Part shown: piece after piece, positions 1 to 5,582 of the stretch
How the letters are laid out: the number at the start of each line of letters is the position of its first letter
Position numbering within the stretch: the first letter of the stretch is position 1
NCBI GenBank assembly: GCA_018812385.1
Contig: JAHJDU010000508.1
Location: 1-8,330 of the forward strand
From: Pseudomonadota bacterium
Lineage (GTDB): Bacteria > Desulfobacterota > Desulfobacteria > Desulfobacterales > Desulfobacteraceae
Direction of reading: 5' to 3'
Length of the DNA: 8,330 nucleotides
Made by a program: the position numbers and the translations under genes
The notes under the pieces: generated by a model
The model's input: only the letters and a program-made list of their open reading frames with translations
Told to the model about the DNA's origin: nothing
Database searches by the model: none

Positions 1-459
1 CGTCTTTTTTCCTATGCAGATGCCCAGCGATATCGGCTGGGTGTGAACCATCATCTTATCCCTGTAAATAAAGCCCGGTGTCCTTTTCACAGTTATCACA
101 GGGACGGTGCCATGCGGGTGGACGAAAATCACGGGAGCACAAGGGGCTATGAGCCCAATAGCTATGGAGAGTGGCAGGAACAACCAGACTTTAAAGAGCC
201 GCCTTTAAGTCTGGAAGGGGCTGCAGATCATTGGAATCATAGAGAAGATGATGATTACTATACTCAGCCCGGAAGATTGTTTAACCTGATGAGTGATGAA
301 CAAAAACAAGTCCTGTTTGAAAATACAGCCCGTTCCATTGGAGATGCACCTGAAAATATTCAACTTCGCCATATTAAAAATTGCATGAAAGCAGATCAGG
401 ATTATGGAAAAGGTGTGGCAGATGCCCTTGGAATTGATATTGATTCTGTCCAGTCCTGA
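1..459 (+). CDS. katA: Catalase, C-terminal part (5' end outside window)
   Basis: This is the last 152 codons of a monofunctional heme catalase, which breaks down hydrogen peroxide to water and oxygen. The gene is open from base 1 and ends with TGA at 457-459. The first visible residues, RLFSYADAQRYR, match the catalase proximal heme motif R-x-F-x-Y-x-D-x4-R, so the tyrosine at visible residue 5 should be the axial heme ligand. Next come the conserved VNHHLIPVN and the PFHSYHRDGAM segment. The last ~50 residues (FNLMSDEQKQVLFENTARSI onward) resemble the catalase C-terminal 'immune-responsive' domain. About 150 residues after the heme tyrosine suggests a small-subunit (clade 3-like) enzyme; the symbol katA rests on that and is less certain than the family. 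In an anaerobe this would be an oxidative-stress defence. A GTG at 43 is only an internal Val codon. No clear terminator follows. Confidence 0.95.
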   Translation, partial: RLFSYADAQRYRLGVNHHLIPVNKARCPFHSYHRDGAMRVDENHGSTRGYEPNSYGEWQEQPDFKEPPLSLEGAADHWNHREDDDYYTQPGRLFNLMSDEQKQVLFENTARSIGDAPENIQLRHIKNCMKADQDYGKGVADALGIDIDSVQS

Positions 460-473
460 ATTTGATAAATGTT

Positions 474-479
474 TATAAT
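474..479 (+). promoter_or_regulatory. Possible -10 box ahead of the DUF2400 gene
   Basis: A perfect TATAAT lies in the 60-bp gap between the catalase stop and the next start codon, 40 bp upstream of the ATG. No convincing -35 hexamer lies 16-18 bp upstream, and the upstream TG is one base out of register for an extended -10. The gene may have its own weak or activated promoter, or may be read through from catalase. Confidence 0.3.
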
Positions 480-519
480 GAAATGGAAATAGTCTGAGAA
501 TCAGGTATGAAATAAAGGA

Positions 520-1305
520 ATGATAAGTTTAAAGGACAGGCTGGAGTGTATTTATTCACAGTATAATAAAAGGGAGTATATAAATCCTGATCCGCTTTTG
601 TTTCTGTATGATTATCCTGAGAAAAAAAATCGTGAGGTTGCAGGATTTATTGCTGCCTGTCTTGCTTATGGACGGGTTGAGTTGATCATGGAAACGGTTG
701 CGACTGTTCTTGGCAAACTTGACCCCACCCCCTTTGATTATCTCATGGGCCAGACAAAAAAAGATATGGCAAATGATTTTAAAGATTTTCAATACAGGTT
801 TGCAAATGATGTCCACCTTGTCAACCTCTTATGGGGAATCAGGGAAGTTTTAAAAAGGTTTTCATCCCTTGAAAATTGTTTTTATACAGGAATGACACCT
901 GAAGATGAAACTATAATACCTGGACTTGTCTTTCTTTTTGAACAGATAAATAGAAATAAAGATATCGGGCATCTTCTGGCAGACCCGCAAAAAAAGAGTG
1001 CCTGTAAAAGAAGCCTTCTTTTTTTGCGGTGGATGGTACGAAAAGATCAGGTGGATCCAGGAGGATGGGAAAAGATAAGCCCTTCACTATTGATTGTCCC
1101 TTTGGATACACATATGCATAAGATAGGGATGATGCTAGGATTTACCAAAAGAAAAAGTCCGGATATGAAAACAGCACTTGAAATTACCCAGGGCTTTAGA
1201 CAGGTTTTAAGGGAAGATCCTGTCAAATATGATTTTTGCCTGACCCGGTTCGGTATCAGGAGAGGGTTAAACATGGATCATTTACATCATGTGATTTATA
1301 CTTGA
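520..1305 (+). CDS. TIGR02757/DUF2400 family protein
   Basis: This 261-residue protein has the features of the TIGR02757 (DUF2400) family. These include an N-terminal block on the pattern DRL..IY..YN...YI..DPL, then EVAGFIAACLAYGR, and the C-terminal segment SPSLLIVPLDTHMHKIGMML followed by ...YDFCLTRFGIRRG. The length is normal for the family. Its molecular function is not established. The LDTHMHKIG stretch (Asp196, His198) resembles the VDTH-x-x-R motif around the catalytic aspartate of HhH-GPD DNA glycosylases, so a nucleic-acid role is possible but is inference. The ATG at 520 is the earliest possible start, because an in-frame TGA lies at 508-510. AAAGGA (514-519) sits directly against the ATG, closer than usual, so translation may be weak or may couple to the tiny ATG-AAA-TAA at 507. 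No membrane segment or signal peptide is visible. Confidence 0.88.
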   Translation: MISLKDRLECIYSQYNKREYINPDPLLFLYDYPEKKNREVAGFIAACLAYGRVELIMETVATVLGKLDPTPFDYLMGQTKKDMANDFKDFQYRFANDVHLVNLLWGIREVLKRFSSLENCFYTGMTPEDETIIPGLVFLFEQINRNKDIGHLLADPQKKSACKRSLLFLRWMVRKDQVDPGGWEKISPSLLIVPLDTHMHKIGMMLGFTKRKSPDMKTALEITQGFRQVLREDPVKYDFCLTRFGIRRGLNMDHLHHVIYT

Positions 1306-1385
1306 AAAATAAAAGAAAAAGGATATTTATAAAGTCTATGTTCAAAAATTAAGATTTGAATTGAGGAACTAATATTGTCAGGTAA

Positions 1386-1421
1386 AATGTCAATTAAAAA
1401 GGTATTGTCTTTATTGACATT
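1386..1421. repeat. 9-bp inverted repeat over the nifU -35 region
   Basis: AATGTCAAT (1386-1394) and ATTGACATT (1413-1421) are perfect inverted copies separated by 18 bp. Three further A-T pairs (1396-1398 with 1410-1412) can form if T1395 bulges. The right arm contains the whole -35 hexamer TTGACA. It could be a two-half-site operator or a weak hairpin behind the DUF2400 gene. There is no following T-run, so a classic terminator is unlikely. Confidence 0.45.
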
Positions 1422-1441
1422 CTACCACGTTGTAGTATATT
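1414..1441 (+). promoter_or_regulatory. Sigma70-type promoter of the nifU-nifS-hdrCB operon
   Basis: A perfect -35 TTGACA (1414-1419) is followed after 16 bp by TATATT (1436-1441). TATTAT at 1438-1443 is an alternative -10 at 18 bp. Transcription would begin near 1448, giving a leader of about 55 nt. It is the best promoter-like sequence in this gap and lies 61 bp ahead of the nifU-like start codon. Confidence 0.7.
1419..1438. promoter_or_regulatory. Candidate operator in the nifU promoter spacer
   Basis: ATTCTACCACGTTGTAGTAT is an imperfect 20-bp palindrome centred between 1428 and 1429, with 8 of 10 pairs complementary. It fills the spacer and touches both promoter hexamers, the classic position for a repressor that occludes RNA polymerase. 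Its core, CCAC-N3-GTAG (1425-1435), recurs as CCAC-N3-GTGG in the promoter of the minus-strand cys operon. An Rrf2/IscR-type or HTH-type regulator is plausible, but the cognate protein is not known from this sequence. Confidence 0.5.
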
Positions 1442-1464
1442 ATTGCTAATTTATTTAAATAACA

Positions 1465-1489
1465 AATCAAATTTTTTAGAAATTTGATT
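1465..1489 (+). promoter_or_regulatory. Leader hairpin abutting the nifU ribosome binding site
   Basis: AATCAAATTT (1465-1474) and AAATTTGATT (1480-1489) form a perfect 10-bp stem with a 5-nt loop. The stem ends exactly where the Shine-Dalgarno AAGGAG (1490-1495) begins. It lies inside the predicted mRNA leader. It leaves the ribosome binding site exposed, so mRNA protection or translational tuning fits better than sequestration. It could instead act as a DNA-level binding site. The stem is A+T-rich and therefore weak. Confidence 0.5.
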
Positions 1490-1502
1490 AAGGAGATAAT
1501 TT

Positions 1503-2066
1503 ATGTGGGATTATACAGATCAAGTGAAAGACCATTTTTTAAAACCCAGGAATGTAGGTGAACTGGAAGGAGCCAATGCCATTGGTGAAACAGGTTCCTT
1601 AAATTGCGGTGATGCATTGAGACTATATTTAAAAGTCAATAAGAATGAAAGAATTATGGATGCATCCTTTATGACATTTGGATGTGCAAGCGCTGTAGCA
1701 TCTTCGTCAGCTTTGACTGAGATCATTAAGGGAATGACCCTTGATGAGGCTGCAAAAATAACCAATGATGATATCTCAGATTATCTGGGAGGGCTGCCAA
1801 AAGCAAAAATGCATTGTTCCGTCATGGGGCAGTCTGCTTTGAAAAAAGCCATTGCCAATTTTCGAGGTGTCCAGATTCTGTCAAAACCAGGCCAGATAGT
1901 TTGTGAATGCTTTGATGTGACTGATCTTGAGATCATTGATGCGGTAAAAGCAAACGGCCTTGAAACCACGGAGGATGTGACAAATTATTTAAAAGCCGGG
2001 GGCGGATGCGGCCAGTGCCTGGACAGGATTGAAGAGGTTCTTGAATCGGTTAAAGCTAAAGGATAA
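1503..2066 (+). CDS. nifU: NifU-like Fe-S scaffold (IscU domain + BFD-type [2Fe-2S] domain)
   Basis: This 187-residue protein is a scaffold on which Fe-S clusters are built before transfer to target proteins. Residues 1-~125 are an IscU/NifU N-terminal domain with the three assembly cysteines: Cys35 (LNCGDA, with Asp37), Cys61 (TFGCAS) and Cys105 (MHCSVMG, after His104). Residues ~132-175 form a BFD/NifU-type [2Fe-2S] ferredoxin domain with a C-x-C ... C-x2-C pattern (Cys134, Cys136, Cys169, Cys172). The C-terminal Nfu domain of full-length NifU (about 300 residues) is absent. The protein stops cleanly with TAA, so this appears to be a two-domain version rather than a broken gene. AAGGAG lies 7 nt before the ATG. 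It is first in the operon with nifS nine bases downstream, its natural sulfur-donor partner. With no nif structural genes visible, housekeeping Fe-S assembly is more likely than nitrogenase maturation. Confidence 0.94.
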   Translation: MWDYTDQVKDHFLKPRNVGELEGANAIGETGSLNCGDALRLYLKVNKNERIMDASFMTFGCASAVASSSALTEIIKGMTLDEAAKITNDDISDYLGGLPKAKMHCSVMGQSALKKAIANFRGVQILSKPGQIVCECFDVTDLEIIDAVKANGLETTEDVTNYLKAGGGCGQCLDRIEEVLESVKAKG

Positions 2067-2075
2067 TTTTAAAAA

Positions 2076-3248
2076 ATGGAAATAGTATATACGGATAACA
2101 ATGCAACAACAAAAGTTGCAGATGAAGTCATAGAAGAAATGCTTCCTTATTTTGGTGAATTATATGGCAACCCCTCTTCCATGCATACCTTTGGAGATCA
2201 GGTGGGTAAAAAGGTAAAAGAGGCAAGACAGCGTGTGGCGGATTTCATCAATGCTGATCCAGATGAAATTGTTTTCACAAGTTGTGGAACAGAAAGTGAT
2301 AATGCAGCTATTAATGCAGCCATTAAAGCCTTTCCTGAAAAAAAACATATCATTACTTCCAATGTTGAGCACCCGGCCATTAATAATCTTTATAAGCACC
2401 TTCAAAAAACAATGGGATATGAGGTCACATTTGTCCCCGTGGATAAAAAAGGACTTTTAGACCTGGACCTATTGTATAAAAGCATGTCTGATAACACGGC
2501 CATTGTTTCATTAATGTGGGCAAACAATGAAACAGGGGTCTTGTTCCCCATAGAAGAAATTGCCAAAAAAGCCAATGAAAAGGGTATCCTTTTCCATACT
2601 GATGCGGTTCAGGCAATGGGTAAAATCCCCATTGATGTCAAAAAGACAAATGTGGACATGCTATCTTTTTCCGGGCATAAAATTCATGCCCCCAAAGGGA
2701 TTGGTGTCCTTTATGTGAAAAAGGGATTCAAGTTTTCGCCCTTCCTTATTGGTGGTCATCAGGAGAAAGGACGGCGCGGCGGCACGGAAAACACAGTATC
2801 CATTATCGGGCTTGGAAAGGCCTGCGAGCTTGCCAAAGAGAATCTGACCATTATGAATACCAGGGTCAGGGAACTTCGGGATTATCTTCAAACTCAGCTT
2901 TTAGAGAAAATTCCAGGTTCATCTGTCAATGGAGATCTTGAGCAAAGACTTCCAAACACATTATATATTGGGTTTGATGCTGTGGAAGGTGAATCCATCC
3001 TTCTTATGCTGGATCGTGAGGGAATCTGTGCATCTTCAGGATCTGCATGCACATCAGGATCTCTGGATCCCTCCCATGTGCTCATGGCAATGAAAGTACC
3101 CTTTAAGTCGGCTCATGGTTCCATTCGATTCTCTTTATCCCATTATAATACAAAGGAAGAAATGGATATAATCATCACCACCCTTGTTCCAGTGATTCAA
3201 AAGCTGAGAGACATGTCTCCCTTCTGGAAAGACGGGAAGATGGTATGA
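2076..3248 (+). CDS. nifS: Cysteine desulfurase, NifS type
   Basis: This 390-residue PLP-dependent enzyme converts cysteine to alanine and carries the released sulfur as an enzyme persulfide for transfer to the scaffold. Visible signatures are YTDNNATT at the N-terminus, GNPSS, VEHPAI with the PLP-stacking His99, the PLP lysine Lys202 in SFSGHKIHAPKG, GGHQEKGRRGGTEN, and the catalytic Cys325 in SSGSACTSGSLDPSHVL. Lys202 and Cys325 match the numbering known for Azotobacter NifS. The short segment around the active cysteine (SGSACTSGS) is typical of NifS/IscS-type group I enzymes, not SufS. Length is normal. The likely ribosome binding site, AAAGGA (2058-2063), overlaps the end of the scaffold gene and is rather far (12 nt) from the ATG. 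The 3' end overlaps the next gene by four bases (ATGA), implying translational coupling to the HdrC-like gene. Confidence 0.97.
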   Translation: MEIVYTDNNATTKVADEVIEEMLPYFGELYGNPSSMHTFGDQVGKKVKEARQRVADFINADPDEIVFTSCGTESDNAAINAAIKAFPEKKHIITSNVEHPAINNLYKHLQKTMGYEVTFVPVDKKGLLDLDLLYKSMSDNTAIVSLMWANNETGVLFPIEEIAKKANEKGILFHTDAVQAMGKIPIDVKKTNVDMLSFSGHKIHAPKGIGVLYVKKGFKFSPFLIGGHQEKGRRGGTENTVSIIGLGKACELAKENLTIMNTRVRELRDYLQTQLLEKIPGSSVNGDLEQRLPNTLYIGFDAVEGESILLMLDREGICASSGSACTSGSLDPSHVLMAMKVPFKSAHGSIRFSLSHYNTKEEMDIIITTLVPVIQKLRDMSPFWKDGKMV

Positions 3249-3781
3249 TAAATTATGATGAAGGGAATCAAACTCTTGTTGATGAAATCAAGGCAAGTTC
3301 TGGAATTAATTTTAATGCCTGTCTGCATTGTAAAACCTGTGCAAATGGTTGCCCATTTATAGATGGCATGGATTATGCCCCCAATGCTGTTATCCGCCTT
3401 ATCCAGTTCGGAATGGAAGAGGAAGCCTTAAAATGTTCCACCATCTGGGTGTGTGTGGGATGCAATACCTGTAGCAGCTGTTGTCCTATGGCAATAGACA
3501 TACCAGCTGTCATGGACGGTCTTCGTCACAAAGCCCTTGAAAAAGGGATTAAAATAGCAGAGCCTGATATTATGAATTTTCATACCGAAGTATTGAACAC
3601 TGTAAAAAAATACGGCAGGACCCATAAGCTTGAGATCATGATGCGGTATAAGTTCAAGAAAATGGATCTTCTCAGCGATATGGGGGTTGGCCTTAAAATG
3701 CTAAAAAAGCGAAAGTTGGATTTAACACCGTCAAAAATTCAGGATAAAAAAGCCATTGAAAAAATCTTCAGGAAAAATTGA
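3245..3781 (+). CDS. hdrC: HdrC-like double [4Fe-4S] ferredoxin protein
   Basis: This 178-residue soluble protein has two ferredoxin motifs: Cys26-x2-Cys29-x2-Cys32-x3-Cys36-Pro and Cys70-x2-Cys73-x2-Cys76-x3-Cys80-Pro. An extra Cys79 adjoins the second. Spacing, length and the following HdrB-like gene match the HdrC subunit of heterodisulfide-reductase-type complexes, which passes electrons between a partner and HdrB. The C-terminal third (from ~110) is Lys-rich and helical-looking with no further cysteines. No membrane helices are seen, so it is not a QmoC- or DsrM-like fusion. No HdrA flavoprotein gene lies nearby, so the electron donor is unknown. The start overlaps the nifS stop (ATGA), and the 3' end overlaps the next gene by up to 26 nt. 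True HdrC of methanogens reduces CoM-S-S-CoB. A sulfate reducer would use a different substrate, so the symbol marks family only. Confidence 0.85.
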   Translation: MINYDEGNQTLVDEIKASSGINFNACLHCKTCANGCPFIDGMDYAPNAVIRLIQFGMEEEALKCSTIWVCVGCNTCSSCCPMAIDIPAVMDGLRHKALEKGIKIAEPDIMNFHTEVLNTVKKYGRTHKLEIMMRYKFKKMDLLSDMGVGLKMLKKRKLDLTPSKIQDKKAIEKIFRKN

Positions 3782-4646
3782 AAACAGCCGTCAGTCAGAA
3801 AGATTAAAATTTTCTTTCTTTCCTGGATGTTCTTTAAAAGCATCAGGGCATGAAAACACCATGTCCCTTTTGAAATTTTGCGATCGCGTGAATATTGATC
3901 TTATAGAACTTGAAGACTGGAACTGCTGTGGATCATCGTCTGCCCACAGCGTTGACCGTGAGGTGGCAAAAAATCTTCCCATGCGAAATATTTCCCTGGC
4001 GCCAAAGGGAATCCCATTAATGATCGCCTGCCCAAGCTGCCTGATCCGAATAAAATCCATGTATTTAAAGATTAAAAGTGATAAGGCCTTAAAACAGGAG
4101 TATGAAGATTTATGGGGACAACCTTTTGATGAAGATCTTGAAATCGTCCATTTTTTTGAGATTATTAATAGAATTCGACTTGAAGATTATATTGACCAAC
4201 CAAAAGATAAATTAAAAAACCTGAAAGTTGCTCCCTATTATGGCTGCATGCTTTCCATGCCCCCTGATTTAAGATTTGAAAAAAATTATTACGGGATCAT
4301 GGAACAAACCCTTGCAAAGCTTGGAGCTGACCCCATCTCCTTTGGATATGGAGCACGGTGCTGCGGTACATATCTGTCAGTTGCAAAACCTCAGGTTGCC
4401 CAGAAGGTTGTGAATGAAATTGTATCCAAGGCCATGGAAGCCGGGGCAGAATGTCTGGTGACTGCCTGTGCCATGTGTCACCTTAATCTTGAAATAAGGT
4501 GCACCCTTGAAAATCCTATCCCGGTTCTTCATTTTTCCGAACTGCTTTCAATGGCTTTGGGAGCCAAGGATCAGAAAAAATGGTTCCCAAGGCATATCGT
4601 TGATCCTGTGCCCCTTCTGAAAAAAAGAGGCTTGATCTCCTCCTGA
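3756..4646 (+). CDS. hdrB: HdrB-like protein with two CCG (cysteine-rich) domains
   Basis: This is a 296-residue protein if it starts at the TTG at 3756. It has two complete CCG-domain signatures: Cys25 (FFPGCSLK), Cys57-Cys58-Gly59, Cys92-x2-Cys95; and Cys164 (YYGCMLS), Cys202-Cys203-Gly204, Cys238-x2-Cys241. In HdrB these bind non-cubane [4Fe-4S] clusters that carry out disulfide reduction; all ligands appear present in both halves. With the HdrC-like partner just upstream it should form an HdrCB module. The start is uncertain, because no ATG precedes the first CCG motif. TTG 3756 has AGGA at 3741-3744 (11 nt away). ATT 3777, overlapping the hdrC stop, would give a length closer to typical HdrB, which begins just before the FPGC motif. 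The final TGA (4644-4646) lies inside a hairpin shared with the convergent cysK. Its substrate is unknown; a persulfide or disulfide linked to NifS chemistry is inference. Confidence 0.87.
   Translation: MKKSSGKIENSRQSERLKFSFFPGCSLKASGHENTMSLLKFCDRVNIDLIELEDWNCCGSSSAHSVDREVAKNLPMRNISLAPKGIPLMIACPSCLIRIKSMYLKIKSDKALKQEYEDLWGQPFDEDLEIVHFFEIINRIRLEDYIDQPKDKLKNLKVAPYYGCMLSMPPDLRFEKNYYGIMEQTLAKLGADPISFGYGARCCGTYLSVAKPQVAQKVVNEIVSKAMEAGAECLVTACAMCHLNLEIRCTLENPIPVLHFSELLSMALGAKDQKKWFPRHIVDPVPLLKKRGLISS
4627..4642 (-). terminator. Weak intrinsic terminator candidate after cysK (minus strand)
   Basis: Read on the minus strand, GAGG-N8-CCTC is followed directly by six T residues (complement of 4621-4626). 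The 4-bp stem is short, so alone it would be weak. Together with the overlapping hairpin at 4641-4661, it may end the cysK transcript inside the 3' end of hdrB. Confidence 0.35.
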
Positions 4647-4661
4647 AGTTTGAGTTCAGGA
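4641..4661. terminator. Bidirectional hairpin spanning both convergent stop codons
   Basis: TCCTGAA (4641-4647) and TTCAGGA (4655-4661) form a perfect 7-bp stem with a 7-nt loop. The left arm contains the hdrB stop codon and the right arm contains the complement of the cysK stop codon. On the plus strand it is followed by AGTTTTAAAT, a short T-run, so it could serve as a compact terminator for the two convergent operons. The stem is modest in strength. Confidence 0.5.
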
Positions 4662-5582
4662 AGTTTTAAATAGATCCGTACTCAGATATCTTTCTCCTGT
4701 GTCCGGGATGATAAACACAATGGTTTTTCCTTTGTTTTCAGGGCGCAAGGCAACAATTTTTGTCGCATGAAAGGCAGCACCCGATGAAATGCCGCAAAGA
4801 ATGCCTTCGTGCATGGCAAGATCCTTTGCCCCTTGAAAGGCTTCTTCATTTTCAACTAGAATGATTTCATCGAGAATATCCACATTAAGATTTTCAGGGA
4901 TGAAACCTGCGCCGATACCTTGAATTTTGTGAGGCCCGGGGTTTCCGCCGGAGATAACAGGCGAATCAGCAGGTTCCACTGCCACGGATTTTAAATTTGG
5001 GTTTTTTTCTTTCAATACTTCAGATACCCCTGTAATGGTTCCCCCAGTACCAACCCCAGCTACAAAGATATCAATTTTTCCATCTACATCCCTCCAGATT
5101 TCCAGCGCAGTGGTTTTCCGATGGATTTCAGGATTGGCAGGATTGGAAAACTGATCGGGCATAAATGCATTGGGTGTTTCTTTAACAATTCTTTTTGCTT
5201 CTTCAATGGCGCCTTTCATGCCTTTAGACCCTTCAGTCAGAACAATAGTGGCCCCCAGATGTTTTAATAGCTGCCGCCTTTCAATACTCATGGTTTCCGG
5301 CATGGTTAAAATCAGCTTCAACCCTTTTACCCGGGCCACAAAGGCAAGGGCAATACCGGTATTGCCGCTGGTGGGTTCAACAATGGTGGAGTCTAAATGG
5401 ATTTTTCCTGTCTCAAGGGCATCTTCAATCATTGCCAGACCAACTCTGTCTTTTACACTGGAAGCAGGATTGAAAAACTCAAGTTTGCCGTATATAGTTG
5501 CCCCTGTTTCTTTGCTGGCGGTTTTTAGATAAACCAAAGGGGTTTCACCGCAGGCTTTTGTAATATCATGTCTGGTATTCAT
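4656..5582 (-). CDS. cysK: Cysteine synthase A (O-acetylserine sulfhydrylase)
   Basis: This 308-residue PLP enzyme makes L-cysteine from O-acetylserine and sulfide in the cytoplasm. Signatures: GETPLVYL near the N-terminus, the PLP lysine Lys44 in NPASSVKDR, the substrate loop TSGNTG (71-76), the phosphate-binding GTGGT (178-182), and GISSGA (264-269), whose serine contacts the PLP ring nitrogen. Length and motif order fit CysK; CysM is less likely, since NPASSVKDR followed by TSGNTG and KIQGIGAGFIP favour CysK. The ATG (complement of 5580-5582) has AAGGAG seven nt upstream (complement of 5590-5595), inside the end of cysE. The gene overlaps cysE by 17 bp, so the two are translationally coupled, matching the known physical partnership of serine acetyltransferase and CysK. 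The extreme C-terminus of SAT normally docks into CysK in the classic complex by a terminal Ile; the partner here ends in Thr. Confidence 0.95.
   Translation of the reverse strand: MNTRHDITKACGETPLVYLKTASKETGATIYGKLEFFNPASSVKDRVGLAMIEDALETGKIHLDSTIVEPTSGNTGIALAFVARVKGLKLILTMPETMSIERRQLLKHLGATIVLTEGSKGMKGAIEEAKRIVKETPNAFMPDQFSNPANPEIHRKTTALEIWRDVDGKIDIFVAGVGTGGTITGVSEVLKEKNPNLKSVAVEPADSPVISGGNPGPHKIQGIGAGFIPENLNVDILDEIILVENEEAFQGAKDLAMHEGILCGISSGAAFHATKIVALRPENKGKTIVFIIPDTGERYLSTDLFKTS

Noticed and set aside
494..504. CTGA-GAA-TCAG mini-hairpin as a catalase terminator
   Set aside because: Only a 4-bp stem with no T-run after it.
1375..1449. A 24-codon ORF (TTG start after AGGA, or ATG at 1387) in the gap before nifU
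   Set aside because: It runs straight through the -35, spacer dyad and -10 of the nifU promoter, has a weak start and an unremarkable sequence. The regulatory reading explains the region better.
1503..4646. Nitrogen-fixation island
   Set aside because: Only nifU/nifS-type assembly genes are present, with no nifHDK, nifE/N/B or nifA. General Fe-S assembly is the simpler reading.
5170..5532. Plus-strand 120-codon ORF opposite cysK
   Set aside because: It is antisense to a gene with complete CysK motifs and has no recognisable domain. The same applies to the plus-strand ORF at 5581-5994 opposite cysE.
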